DNA of 64,000 bases, from positions 1 through 64,000 of the forward strand of contig NZ_DAIOEU010000014.1 of the NCBI RefSeq assembly GCF_036746095.1, written 5' to 3'. The notes beneath the pieces are model-generated. The model made no database searches. It was not told where the DNA came from and saw only the letters and a list, made by a program, of their open reading frames with translations. Position numbers and translations under genes: made by a program. Shown in pieces: positions 9,567-18,463 of this stretch; position 1 is the stretch's first letter, and each line of letters opens with the position of its first letter. The DNA is from Dyella_B sp036746095 (lineage in GTDB: Bacteria; Pseudomonadota; Gammaproteobacteria; Xanthomonadales; Rhodanobacteraceae).

Positions 9567-10571
9567 TTATTGGCCTTGATTTTCGTTCAATTTCTCGGTG
9601 CCAGCCGCACCCACAACATCTCCGGTCCTACTCGTTTGCGAAGCGATACTCTGCATTATCCCCGGCTTTACCGCGGTGTTTCCTACTGCTTTTGTGGTGT
9701 CAACAATCGTTGATCCAATCCCTGCCGGTTCATTGACTGCTGCTTTTGACATGCTATTCATCATGTTGCTTTCCATTGCTCCGGCAAAGTCGCCCGCTGC
9801 TGCACTTATGCCTGAGCTAAGGAGGCTGCCGACGATGTTGGCGCCGGCTGCATTTAGAGCCGTTTGACCCGATATTTTTTTGCCTCCAGCAACGTCACTA
9901 GCGGCCGATGATGCAGCGCCCACCGTGCCGGATACTGCTGCTTGACGCAATACAGCTTGCGTAACGGTGATTGTGCCTGTCGTCGCGGCACCCGTCAGTG
10001 CTGCTCCGCTGCCCCCGGTTACCGCTCCTGCCACTGCTGAGATCGCAACCTCCGTTTTGTTGATGGGTTGATTCGGATGGAAGTATTTTTGAACCCCTAT
10101 ATCAATCCCACCTCCAATTATAAAACCCGCTAAAGCAACCTCGGCGATGCAGCCATCCCATATGCAGCGCCCATCGGGATCAATGTGATTAACTGGATTG
10201 TCGTTGACGTAATTGTAACGATTGAAGCTGAAGGTGTTACCTGCTGTAGGCACGACAGGATCAACGCTAAGAAAATGCCCAGTTGCTGGATCGTAATATC
10301 TGTGCTGCATGTAGACGAGATTGGTCTCGGGGTCATCCACATGGCCGGTGTATCCAGGCCCATTGGGTGACGCGCCCAACGCAGTCGTTCCGTATGGTGT
10401 GTAGTCATACGTCGCGATAATGTTGCCATTGGCATCCGCTTCTGCCAAAGGAGTCCCTTGGGGATCGGTATAGACGTAGGTCACGGTGCCGTTTTGCTGG
10501 GCGTGAACGAGCCCACTGACCAAAAACGCTAGCACGCATCCGGCGGCGCCGACTGTTCGACTGATAACCAT
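9567..10571 (-). CDS. Short exported RHS-repeat core protein
   Basis: A 334-residue protein with an N-terminal signal peptide (about residues 1-24, ending VHA), one or two YD/RHS-like repeats (TYDYTPYG) and a complete RHS-associated core signature (YMQHRYYDPATGHFLSVDPV, then NRYNYVNDNPVNHIDPDG at about residues 88-135). After the core comes a Gly/Ala/Ser/Thr-rich region of about 190 residues with no recognised toxin motif. Full RHS/YD proteins are over 1,000 residues, so this is a minimal, core-only form. These are common in Lysobacterales and often sit in variable loci as toxin-delivery remnants or cassettes. A small membrane protein follows 9 bases downstream. Confidence 0.8.
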   Translation of the reverse strand: MVISRTVGAAGCVLAFLVSGLVHAQQNGTVTYVYTDPQGTPLAEADANGNIIATYDYTPYGTTALGASPNGPGYTGHVDDPETNLVYMQHRYYDPATGHFLSVDPVVPTAGNTFSFNRYNYVNDNPVNHIDPDGRCIWDGCIAEVALAGFIIGGGIDIGVQKYFHPNQPINKTEVAISAVAGAVTGGSGAALTGAATTGTITVTQAVLRQAAVSGTVGAASSAASDVAGGKKISGQTALNAAGANIVGSLLSSGISAAAGDFAGAMESNMMNSMSKAAVNEPAGIGSTIVDTTKAVGNTAVKPGIMQSIASQTSRTGDVVGAAGTEKLNENQGQ

Positions 10572-11163
10572 CCGTTGTTCCCCTGTCCGTTACTCGTCCC
10601 GAGATGGCGGGCGTGTCATCGGGATGAGAACAAGAATTGGGGGGACCCGTCAAGCTCCTGGACGCCAGCATCACACTCGATTTTTCTTATGCAATCGGAC
10701 GGCGGATCAATGCAAAGCCAAGCCGTTGAGAAATGTCCCCACGGTGACGACGACATATACAGATGTTCCAGGGGCCATGCACGCCATATGGCCACACTTG
10801 TCGTAGTTGATTGTTGTGCAAAAGCGAACGGCAAATCCCAGCAGGCAAGGGCTATCGCAACTTCCTGCGACAACCAATAAATTCGAATGCACTCCCCACG
10901 CTCCCGTCGTAAGATCCCACACGCGGCAACCGGGATGTGTGCACTGCGTTGGTAGTCCTGCAACAACCGCGCCCGGCGGGGAATCTTCAGAAACCATCAT
11001 GGCAACCGGCTCGCATGGCGGATCGGTCATGAGTGATGACGTCGTGTCTGACGTCCGTGTGCGTGGTTGGCGCCACTGATCTTTTTGCTGGATTGCAAAC
11101 GGAAAAATTGTTGCCGCAAGCGATGTTCGATCAATAGGGGCGACGCAATGTCGCCATGTCCGA
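10572..11163. other. Intergenic region between RHS and S53 peptidase genes
   Basis: About 590 bases without a gene I can support; frames are open on both strands but show no protein-like pattern. Just upstream of the RHS start there is an imperfect dyad (CTCGTCCCGA at 10593-10602 with TCGGGATGAG at 10619-10628, one mismatch) that could be an operator or RNA hairpin. A second short dyad (GGCGAC at 11139-11144 with GTCGCC at 11150-11155) lies close to the peptidase start. Confidence 0.5.
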
Positions 11164-11177
11164 TTATTCGCGAATAA
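11164..11177. promoter_or_regulatory. Perfect 14-bp palindrome abutting the S53 peptidase ribosome site
   Basis: TTATTCGCGAATAA is its own reverse complement and overlaps the first base pairs of the AAAGGAG ribosome site (11176-11182) of the peptidase gene. It could be a repressor site or an RNA hairpin that hides the ribosome site. No assigned regulator is adjacent. Confidence 0.45.
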
Positions 11178-11191
11178 AGGAGTATTTGATC

Positions 11192-13783
11192 ATGAAACGA
11201 CTAAAGCATGCCTTGCCATCTACTTCGGTGCGATCGCGGTTGGCAGTTGCGTTGATGCTTGCATTGGGTGCGCAAGTGGTGACGTACGAAGCATCGGCGC
11301 AGGCCCAGAACACGGCTGCATGGTCGGCGACGCAAACGCGCGCCGCTGTAACCGGCAATGCCACATTCGATGGGTTGGTGGCAGACCAGGAGCCGGCCTC
11401 GATCACCGTGACACTGAAGCTGCGCGACAAGGATGGGTTGGATAGATTCGTCCGCGAGCTGCATCGGCCGGGCAGTCTGGTTTATCACCAGTTCCTCAAT
11501 AGCGCGGAAACCACTGCCGCCTATGCACCGACCGAGCAACAGGCCCAGGCGGTAGCGAGCTACCTGCGGCAGCAGGGCTACACGAACGTCAGGATCGCGC
11601 CGAACCGCTTGCTCATTACTGCAGACGGCACCGTCGGCAATGCGCGCTCGGCGTTTCGCACGCAGATCGGTCACTTCAGTCGCAATGGGCGCAGTGGCAT
11701 CGCCAATATTCTCGATATACAGGTGCCCGCCGCGCTAAGCAGTACGGTCGACCGCGTACTTGGCCTGCAAACGCTGGATCATGCGCAGACCTTTTCCTGG
11801 CATGGCCCGATGCAGCCTGTGGCGGCATCGCACCCGACCCCCGGCTACCACATCGTTACGAGCCCTGACGGCAATCCCAATGCGCATGGCTACTATCCGC
11901 AGGAATTCGCCACCGTGTACGACGCCGGCAGCGCACCCGCGGCGACCAACACGACGGTTGCCATCATCGGTTGGGGCAGCATGACCAATTCGGTCAACGA
12001 TCTGGCTCAGATGGAAAGCGGGCAGGGCCTTGCGGCCGTGCCGACCCAGGTGGTGATCCTCGGCGGCGACAATGGCGACGATTCCGGCCAGGGCGAGTGG
12101 GGCATGGATGCGCAAGCCATCGTCGGCATCAGCGGCGGCGTGCAGAAGCTGATCTTCTACACGGCGGGCGGCGACGAAGACCAGGGCCTGATGTTGCAGA
12201 CGATCAATCGCGTGGTCAGCGACAACGCGGCCAGGGTCATCAACATGTCGTGGGGCTGGCCCGGCTGCGAAGACTCCAGCACCGGTTGGGCGGACTCCGC
12301 GTTTGAGCTGGGCATCGCGCAGGGCCAGACCTTCTCCGCGGCCAGTGGCGACAACGGTGCTTATGCCTGCGGTGCTTCCAGCAACGGCAGCTACGGCACC
12401 ACTCTCGGCGTCGGGTATCCGGCTTCTTCACCCTATGTGGTGACGGTTGGCGGCACGACCTTGAACACCAGTACCGCGGACAGCTACATCTCCGAATCGT
12501 CCTGGGCGTACAGCGGCGGCGGCATCAGTGCGCATGAAGCCAAGCCTGCCTGGCAGAGTTCGCTGTCTGGTTCTTATCGCCAGTTGCCGGATATCGCCTT
12601 CGACGCAGACTGGACGAATACGCCGATCGTTGCCTACTTCACCGCCAGCTCCTCGGCAGGCATTTACTCGTCCGGCTACTACGCCAATGGCGGCACCAGC
12701 CTGGCCTCGCCATTGTTCGTCGGCGCCTGGGCGCGATTGGAAACAGCCAACGGCAATGCGCTGGGTTTCGCTCCGCCATCGCTCAGTGCCTATGCCGGCA
12801 CGTTTCCTTTCCACGACGTGACGGCCGGCAACAACGGCTATTACTCAGCTACCGCGGGACGCGACAATGCAACGGGTTGGGGCAGCTTCGACATCCATTC
12901 CGCCAAGGCTTTCATCACGGCTAATCCTGGCTTCATTTCAGGCGGCTCCGGCAGCGCCACCCATCTGGGCATGACGTGGGCAAGTTTCTTTCCGGCCAAC
13001 ACAGCGGGGCTGGTGCATGTCGGCAACGACAGCACCACCAATCCCTACAGCGGAGATACCGCAACAAGCACGGCACTGCCCATCATGTGCGTGAGTGTTG
13101 GCAGCAGTGCATTGCCCTCTGGCATCACCACGGATTACTACGATGGATGGACGGGCGGTACGGTTGCTTTCACCGGGGCAGTGCAGGGGACGCAACTGAC
13201 CAGCCGCGCGGTGGCGGACGGCAAATGCTCCGCTGCGTTCGGCAGCGGTTGGCGCATGGCCGAATTCCATGATGGTGGCGGCGGCTGGAGTTATTGGAGC
13301 TACGGTATGACTCCCGGCGGGCTGGGCCGTTATTGGGTTGCCATCAACGACCAGCCGGCCAACCCGTGGAATACGACCACAGGAAAAGCGATGACGTGGA
13401 CAGTAAGAACATCCACGGTGATCCATGTCGGGCGCGACAACACCACCAATCCGTACAACGGCGACACGCCTCCCAGTGCGTCTTTGCCCATCTTGTGCAT
13501 CGACGTAACCGGAGCTGCGGTGCCTTCAGGCATCACCACCGATTCCTCCGACGGCTGGGCAAGCGGCAATTTGGCGTTCACCGGGGCGGTGCTGGGATCG
13601 CAGCTGACCAGCCGCGCGGTGGCGGACGGCAAATGCTCCGCCACCTTCGGCAGCGGTTGGCGCATGGCGGAGTTCCACGACGGCGGTGGCGGCTGGAGCT
13701 ATTGGGGCTACGGTGCGATTCCTGCCGGCACTACGCGGTTCTGGACGGCGATCAACGACCAATCCGCCAATCCCTGGAACTAG
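11192..13783 (+). CDS. Secreted S53 (sedolisin/xanthomonalisin-type) peptidase with two tandem C-terminal domains
   Basis: An 863-residue exported serine-carboxyl peptidase. ATG at 11192 is chosen because AAAGGAG precedes it and a signal peptide follows (ending ASAQA, about residue 37). An activation prodomain spans about residues 50-210 (SITVTLKLRDKDGLDRFV). In the catalytic domain E302 and D306 (GEWGMD, the E-x3-D spacing of sedolisins), D387 (ASGDNG) and S503 (GGTSLASP) form the expected acid-protease-like serine set. Residues from about 606 to the end are two tandem copies of a 136-residue-period domain (AVADGKCSA..FGSGWRMAEFHDGGGGWSYW), likely a surface- or substrate-binding module. The family cleaves protein at acidic pH outside the cell. 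A perfect terminator follows. Confidence 0.95.
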   Translation: MKRLKHALPSTSVRSRLAVALMLALGAQVVTYEASAQAQNTAAWSATQTRAAVTGNATFDGLVADQEPASITVTLKLRDKDGLDRFVRELHRPGSLVYHQFLNSAETTAAYAPTEQQAQAVASYLRQQGYTNVRIAPNRLLITADGTVGNARSAFRTQIGHFSRNGRSGIANILDIQVPAALSSTVDRVLGLQTLDHAQTFSWHGPMQPVAASHPTPGYHIVTSPDGNPNAHGYYPQEFATVYDAGSAPAATNTTVAIIGWGSMTNSVNDLAQMESGQGLAAVPTQVVILGGDNGDDSGQGEWGMDAQAIVGISGGVQKLIFYTAGGDEDQGLMLQTINRVVSDNAARVINMSWGWPGCEDSSTGWADSAFELGIAQGQTFSAASGDNGAYACGASSNGSYGTTLGVGYPASSPYVVTVGGTTLNTSTADSYISESSWAYSGGGISAHEAKPAWQSSLSGSYRQLPDIAFDADWTNTPIVAYFTASSSAGIYSSGYYANGGTSLASPLFVGAWARLETANGNALGFAPPSLSAYAGTFPFHDVTAGNNGYYSATAGRDNATGWGSFDIHSAKAFITANPGFISGGSGSATHLGMTWASFFPANTAGLVHVGNDSTTNPYSGDTATSTALPIMCVSVGSSALPSGITTDYYDGWTGGTVAFTGAVQGTQLTSRAVADGKCSAAFGSGWRMAEFHDGGGGWSYWSYGMTPGGLGRYWVAINDQPANPWNTTTGKAMTWTVRTSTVIHVGRDNTTNPYNGDTPPSASLPILCIDVTGAAVPSGITTDSSDGWASGNLAFTGAVLGSQLTSRAVADGKCSATFGSGWRMAEFHDGGGGWSYWGYGAIPAGTTRFWTAINDQSANPWN
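13007..13780 (+). repeat. Two in-gene tandem repeats, period 408 bp (136 residues)
   Basis: Copy 1 is 13007-13372 and copy 2 is 13415-13780. Both begin with a VHVG/IHVG-D-TTNPY-GDT pattern, keep paired cysteines (C in the P-I-x-C strand and in DGKCSA), share FGSGWRMAEFHDGGGGWSYW, and end INDQ-ANPWN. DNA identity is highest in the middle and lower at the ends, as expected for an old duplication under selection on the fold. Confidence 0.9.
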
Positions 13784-13845
13784 CGTGATAGGCAACGGAA
13801 CAGGGCCGGAATACTCCGGTCGTTCCTTGGGTGATCTAGAAAACG

Positions 13846-13882
13846 AGAAGCGCCCCGGCGAAGGCCGGGGCGCTTCTTTTTT
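13846..13882 (+). terminator. Rho-independent terminator of the S53 peptidase gene
   Basis: A perfect 14-bp stem (AGAAGCGCCCCGGC, 13846-13859; complement at 13864-13877) with a GAAG loop, followed by a run of T. It ends 63 bases after the peptidase stop. Confidence 0.92.
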
Positions 13883-13935
13883 CTGCAATTCGGAAGCAGC
13901 AGAACGGGATTGTGTTGAGGTATGCGGAGAGCAGG
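13877..13935 (+). pseudogene. Orphan degenerate copy of the MATE gene 3' end
   Basis: The DNA from 13877 aligns without gaps to 8947-9000, with 48 of 54 bases identical. In the MATE frame it reads FSAIRKQQNGIVLRYAESRA against FSAIRKRQNGIVLTYAESRG in the intact gene. Nothing upstream of it resembles MATE; the peptidase terminator sits directly against it. Confidence 0.8.
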
Positions 13936-14391
13936 GCGGGTTCTTTGGCCGTCATTCCCGCTTTCGCACGTTACCCCACTCGTGCGAGGCGCCCGCATCG
14001 GCCAAGGGCAAAGCCTGGGCATCACATAGTCTTCACATTCCTCGCTCGATAGTCCATCGCTTGGGATGAATATCAAGGGGAGAGTGCAGGGGGCATTCCT
14101 GATCCCGTTAGACAGATTTCCAATGGCAATTATCCAGGTGATATTTGATCCATTGCGAACGGGCAGGAAGAACAAACGCAATAGTTTCACGAATGGTTGT
14201 AGCGAACCTTCGTGGTGGTTTTTTGCGCTTATTAGAAAATGCAGCCTTCCTTGTGCAATTGATCGCAGCGGGTTGCCAGGTTTTTCGAATACAAGGCATA
14301 TATTTTCGCAAAATATGTTGCTTGGGTCATGCAAACTTATTAATTGACCGTGGCACGTGTCGCCATTGCAATCGAAACATGGCAAGGGTGA
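13936..14391. other. Intergenic region upstream of the peptide-export operon
   Basis: About 450 bases with no gene I can support. The right half (about 14140-14350) is markedly AT-rich compared with its neighbours, which fits a control region or horizontally acquired DNA. Open frames at 14066 and 14145 were considered and rejected as genes; neither has a double-glycine leader. Confidence 0.5.
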
Positions 14392-14420
14392 TTGACGCGA
14401 TTCGGCCTGCTGGATATATT
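14392..14420 (+). promoter_or_regulatory. Candidate sigma-70 promoter for the peptide operon
   Basis: TTGACG (14392-14397), a 17-base spacer and TATATT (14415-14420): five of six -35 matches, five of six -10 matches and optimal spacing. It lies 41 bases before the first gene of the operon, leaving a short leader with a GAAGGGG ribosome site. Confidence 0.6.
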
Positions 14421-14461
14421 CGGGCAACGCGGGGATAAGGCATTTACGAAGGGGATTATGG

Positions 14462-15757
14462 ATGGCCCATAAAGTTGCCATTGATATTGCTTCCCGTCGC
14501 CCCCTTTTTCGTCACGAAGTCTCCCAGGCTCGCCAAGCCGATTGGCTTGGTTCAGTATTATTGGCCGGATCATTGCGGCTCTGGGTCATCGCTGCATTAT
14601 CTCTGTCGCTGGGTATTTTTATTTTTGCTTTTCTTTGCCTTGCGCATTACACGCGGCGAGAAACAGTGTCGGGCGTGCTCGTTCCTGATACGGGGCTGAT
14701 GAATGTCGTGGCCGTAGCGCCCGGCACCTTGATCAGCGTGCACGTACATGTCGGCCAACGCGTCAAGGCCAACGATGTACTACTGGAAATCTCCAGCGAT
14801 CGCGATAGCGCAAGCCTCGGCTCTGCCGGCGGACGCGTGGCGGCCGAACTGGAGCGTCAACGTGCGGGGCTGGAATCGGATCTGGCCAACCAGCGCCATC
14901 TCGCTAACGATCGCTTTGCCGCCATCAACGACCGCATACGTTCGCTGCGCGAGCAGTCTACCGATATCGATGCACAAATTGCGATGCAGCAGCATCTGGT
15001 AAAAAGCAATGCGGATCTGCTGCAAAAAATCCGTCCTCTTGCCATACCCGGTTACATATCGGCAACGCAGATCCAGCAACAGGAAACCACGCTGCTGGAA
15101 GCGCAGAGCCGTTTGCGCGACCTGATGCGACAGCGCACCGCGCTAGGGCAGGATCTGAACGCCGCAGTCAGTGAGCGCACACAATTGCCCATGCAGAGCC
15201 TGGCCAAGCGCAACGAAACGGAGCGAGGTCTGGCGGATGTGGCGCAGGCGATCGCACGCAATGAGGTCGATCGTGGCGTGGTTTTGCGTGCGGCGCATGA
15301 TGGAGTGGTGTCGGCCTTGCTGAGCCACCCCGGTCAGCCTGTGGCTGCAGGCCAGACCTTGCTGACGATCCTGCCGGATGGCGCATCGCTGATTGCGCGC
15401 CTGTTGGTGCCTAGCCGGGACATTGGCTTCGTCGAGAAGCAGCATCGTGTGGTGCTGCGTTATCAGGCGTTTCCTTACCAGAAATTCGGCTTGCAATATG
15501 GACACGTGATTGAAGTATCGCGCAGCGCTTTGACGCCCTCGGAAGTGGGTACGGTTGCCGACCTCAAAACCGATGAGCCCATGTATGCGGTTCAGGTCGC
15601 GCTGGATCGGCAGGCGATCGACGTCAGCGGTCACGAAGAAAGCCTCATGCCGGGCATGGCATTGGACGCGGATATCCTCATGGAGCGCCGCCGCCTGGTG
15701 GAATGGGTATTTGAACCAGTGTTTGGTGCCGCACGCAGGGCGGGAGGCAAGGCATGA
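14462..15757 (+). CDS. HlyD-family periplasmic adaptor of a peptide type I exporter
   Basis: A 431-residue membrane fusion protein with one N-terminal membrane helix (about residues 40-61), a biotinyl-lipoyl-like half motif (VAVAPGTLISVHVHVGQRV), a long alpha-helical hairpin (about residues 120-270, rich in Glu/Gln/Arg/Leu), then the second lipoyl half (AAHDGVVSALLSHPGQPVAAGQ) and a beta-barrel domain. It would bridge the inner-membrane ABC exporter to an outer-membrane TolC-like channel, which is not encoded in this operon. Its stop overlaps the exporter start (ATGA), so the two are co-translated. It is the first gene of the putative modified-peptide operon. Confidence 0.93.
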   Translation: MAHKVAIDIASRRPLFRHEVSQARQADWLGSVLLAGSLRLWVIAALSLSLGIFIFAFLCLAHYTRRETVSGVLVPDTGLMNVVAVAPGTLISVHVHVGQRVKANDVLLEISSDRDSASLGSAGGRVAAELERQRAGLESDLANQRHLANDRFAAINDRIRSLREQSTDIDAQIAMQQHLVKSNADLLQKIRPLAIPGYISATQIQQQETTLLEAQSRLRDLMRQRTALGQDLNAAVSERTQLPMQSLAKRNETERGLADVAQAIARNEVDRGVVLRAAHDGVVSALLSHPGQPVAAGQTLLTILPDGASLIARLLVPSRDIGFVEKQHRVVLRYQAFPYQKFGLQYGHVIEVSRSALTPSEVGTVADLKTDEPMYAVQVALDRQAIDVSGHEESLMPGMALDADILMERRRLVEWVFEPVFGAARRAGGKA

Positions 15758-17904
15758 GGGTGTCCGCACTGGGGCGTGGAACGCTGCAGTGCGTGCTGCA
15801 AACCGAGGCGGCCGAGTGTGGGCTGGCATGCATGGTGATGATCGCCTGTTTCCATGGCCATGCGATCGACCTCGCCAGTTTACGCCGGCGTTTTCCATCT
15901 TCGCTGAAGGGGACTACGTTCGAGCAACTGGTGATCATGGCGGCACGCCTGAACATGCATTCGCGTCCGGTGCGGCTGGAACTGGAACAGCTGCGGGATC
16001 TTGCTGCGCCTTGCATCCTGCACTGGGATCTCAATCATTTCGTGGTGCTCAAGCGCGTCAAGGGACGGCACATCACGATCCATGACCCCGCACACGGAGT
16101 GCGGCGGATAACGATCGAGGCCGCATCGGCACACTTTACCGGCGTAGCGCTTGAACTATTCCCGCAGCCGAATTTCACGCCTGCGCGGGAACATCGCAGG
16201 ATCAGCCTTGCGACAATCACTGGCCGCCTGCGCGGGCTGGTTCCTTCATTCGCGCAGATTCTGGCGATGTCGCTCGGCCTGGAAGTGCTCACGCTGGTCG
16301 CGCCTTTCTACATGCAATGGACGGTAGACCAGGCTCTCACTTCGGCCGATCGGGATTTGCTGGGCATGCTGGCGATCGGATTCCTGGGCGTGACGGTGTT
16401 TTCCTCACTCATCACAGCCGCGCGCGCGTGGGCGATGAGTTGCATGGGCACCTCGCTCAACACGCAGTGGACTTCGAACTTGTTCGGGCATTTGCTGCAT
16501 TTGCCGATGGATTGGTTCGAGAAGCGCCATGTTGGCGACATTCTTTCCAGGTTCGGCTCAATCCAGGCTATCCAGCGCGTGCTCACCACGCAGTTCATCG
16601 GCTCGATGCTGGACGGGTTGATGTCAGTCATGACGTTGACCGTAATGGCGCTGTACAGCTTGCCGCTGAGTCTCTTGATCGTCGGCCTGTTCCTGGCATA
16701 TGCGGTAATTCGCATCATCTTCTTCAGTCCCTTGCGGCGCGCGACGGAGGAGCAGATTTCGCACTCATCGCGGCAACAGAGCGAGTTGCTGGAATCGGTG
16801 CGTGGCGCCATGCCGATCAAGCTGGCGAACAAGCAGGAGATTCGTCATACCCGTTTTGCCAACGCCACCGTTACGGCAATGAACTGCAGCCAGTCCATCC
16901 AGGGCTTGCTGATCCAGTTCACCCTGGGCAGTCAGTTGATTTTCGGCATCGGCCGCGTCGTGCTGGTTTGGGCTGCGGCGACGCTGGTACTGAGCAACGC
17001 TTTGTCGGCCGGCATGCTGATTGCGTTTGTTGCTTATGCGGATCAGTTTACGCAACGCGCTGTGGGGCTGGTGGACAAATGGGTGGACTTCCGCATGTTG
17101 CGCCTGCATGGGGAGCGCATTGCCGACATTGCACTTGCGCCGCCAGAAAGTGATGCGCATGGGCAATGGGAGGGCACGCTGGAAGGGCGTGATATCGAAT
17201 TTCGTGACGTGAGCTTTCGTTACTCGCCAGACGAACCGTGGGTGCTCAGGCATTGCTCGTTCACGATTGCTTCCGGCGAGTCGGTGGTATTCACCGGTCC
17301 TTCGGGCTGCGGCAAGACGACGCTGGCCAAGCTCCTGCTTGGGCTGCTGGAGGCGGAGGAAGGCGAGATATTGTTCGGTGGCGTGCCATTGCGCCGGCTG
17401 GGTCACCGGCGATATCGCGAGCACGTGGGGGCGGTGATGCAGGATGACCATCTTTTCGCCGGCTCGGTGGCCGATAACATCTCCTTCTTCGACGAGCGCG
17501 GGAGCCTGGAGGCGATTGAGGCTGCCGCTCGCGCCGCTGCGGTGCATGCCGAGATCGTCGCCATGCCGATGGGTTACAACACCTTGATCGGTGACATGGG
17601 TTCTGCCTTGTCGGGAGGACAGCGCCAGCGGGTAATCCTCGCGCGAGCGCTATACCGCGCGCCCACACTGCTGGTGCTGGATGAGGCGACCAGCCATCTG
17701 GATATCCATAACGAGCGGCATGTCATGGAGGCGATAGCGCACATGCGCATCACGCGTGTCTCCGTGGCGCACCGTCCTGAAACGATTGCTTTCGCCGACT
17801 CGCGCATCGAGGTGCGCGATGGCGCAGTTACGCAAGTACGGCATCGCCGGCATGGTCCGGCGAATGCATCTGCACGCATTCATGCGGAGAGCGTCGATGA
17901 TTGA
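15754..17904 (+). CDS. Peptidase-C39-containing ABC transporter (leader-cleaving peptide exporter)
   Basis: A 716-residue PCAT-type exporter. The N-terminal C39 papain-like peptidase keeps the whole triad: C22 (QTEAAECGLAC), H95 (HWDLNHFVVL) and D111 (IHDPAHG). Then come six membrane helices (about residues 165-435) and an ATP-binding domain with Walker A GPSGCGKTT (about residue 515), signature LSGGQRQR (about 619) and Walker B LLVLDEATSHLD (about 640). Such exporters cut double-glycine leaders and pump the core peptide out. The matching substrate, a 50-residue peptide ending its leader in ISGG, is encoded at 18464. The gene overlaps its neighbours at both ends. Confidence 0.96.
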   Translation: MRVSALGRGTLQCVLQTEAAECGLACMVMIACFHGHAIDLASLRRRFPSSLKGTTFEQLVIMAARLNMHSRPVRLELEQLRDLAAPCILHWDLNHFVVLKRVKGRHITIHDPAHGVRRITIEAASAHFTGVALELFPQPNFTPAREHRRISLATITGRLRGLVPSFAQILAMSLGLEVLTLVAPFYMQWTVDQALTSADRDLLGMLAIGFLGVTVFSSLITAARAWAMSCMGTSLNTQWTSNLFGHLLHLPMDWFEKRHVGDILSRFGSIQAIQRVLTTQFIGSMLDGLMSVMTLTVMALYSLPLSLLIVGLFLAYAVIRIIFFSPLRRATEEQISHSSRQQSELLESVRGAMPIKLANKQEIRHTRFANATVTAMNCSQSIQGLLIQFTLGSQLIFGIGRVVLVWAAATLVLSNALSAGMLIAFVAYADQFTQRAVGLVDKWVDFRMLRLHGERIADIALAPPESDAHGQWEGTLEGRDIEFRDVSFRYSPDEPWVLRHCSFTIASGESVVFTGPSGCGKTTLAKLLLGLLEAEEGEILFGGVPLRRLGHRRYREHVGAVMQDDHLFAGSVADNISFFDERGSLEAIEAAARAAAVHAEIVAMPMGYNTLIGDMGSALSGGQRQRVILARALYRAPTLLVLDEATSHLDIHNERHVMEAIAHMRITRVSVAHRPETIAFADSRIEVRDGAVTQVRHRRHGPANASARIHAESVDD

Positions 17905-18424
17905 GACTCCTGTACGCCAGCCTCCACGGCCATTGGAAGAGGTACTGGCTTATCGCAACGAGCTGGTGATCAACAGTTTTACCAGCAAGATGGACGTGTC
18001 GAGGGAAGAGGCCGAGCGAATCTTCCTCGAGGTCAAGCGTTGGCTCTGGTACATCGCCACCACGACGCCAACGGAGCAGAACCCGGAGGCGCATGCCATC
18101 GACGAACCCATGTTCATCATCGACGAGATGTGGCACACCTTCATCTTGATCACGCGTGACTACATGGCGTTCTGCGACCAGATGTTCGGCCGTTACATTC
18201 ATCACGCGCCGGGTTTTGCCGGTGCCGAGGAATACGGCGCCCGGTATGTGCTTGCCGAGGGCGACAATGTCGTCGAGGACACGCTCGCGCAGACCATGGT
18301 ACGCAAGCGCGCGAAATACACCGACATCCACGAAAAATTGGGTGAAGAAGCATTTCTCACCTGGTACCGCGATTTTCCTCAGGCATATCCCGTTGACGCG
18401 ATCCGCCGCCTGAGGAAAAGGTAA
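17897..18424 (+). CDS. Uncharacterised 175-residue protein between exporter and precursor peptide
   Basis: ATG at 17897 overlaps the exporter stop (17902-17904) and keeps the operon spacing; the frame is open further upstream but that part lies inside the exporter gene. The protein is soluble, acidic to neutral, mostly helical, with a conserved-looking core FIIDEMWHTFILITRDYMAF (about residues 73-92). That core resembles the WHxxIL/TRDY element of glycine-rich-domain (DUF1399-like) proteins, though I cannot confirm the family. There are no metal-cluster or nucleotide motifs. Its place directly before the precursor gene suggests a maturation, leader-recognition or immunity role, but this is inference. 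It is the least understood conserved-position gene in the operon. Confidence 0.85.
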   Translation: MIETPVRQPPRPLEEVLAYRNELVINSFTSKMDVSREEAERIFLEVKRWLWYIATTTPTEQNPEAHAIDEPMFIIDEMWHTFILITRDYMAFCDQMFGRYIHHAPGFAGAEEYGARYVLAEGDNVVEDTLAQTMVRKRAKYTDIHEKLGEEAFLTWYRDFPQAYPVDAIRRLRKR

Positions 18425-18463
18425 ATCGCGTCCCATGTTGTCATTGAACTTAAAGGAGTAGTC

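Noticed and set aside
10575..11079. Several 60-110-codon frames between the RHS and S53 genes
   Set aside because: Mutually overlapping on both strands, no ribosome sites or motifs.
13007..13780. Possible CRISPR or satellite array
   Set aside because: It is a two-copy in-frame protein domain duplication with a 408-bp period inside a gene.
14066..14438. Frames upstream of hlyD as a second precursor peptide
   Set aside because: No double-glycine leader or ribosome site; overlapping frames on both strands with random-like composition.
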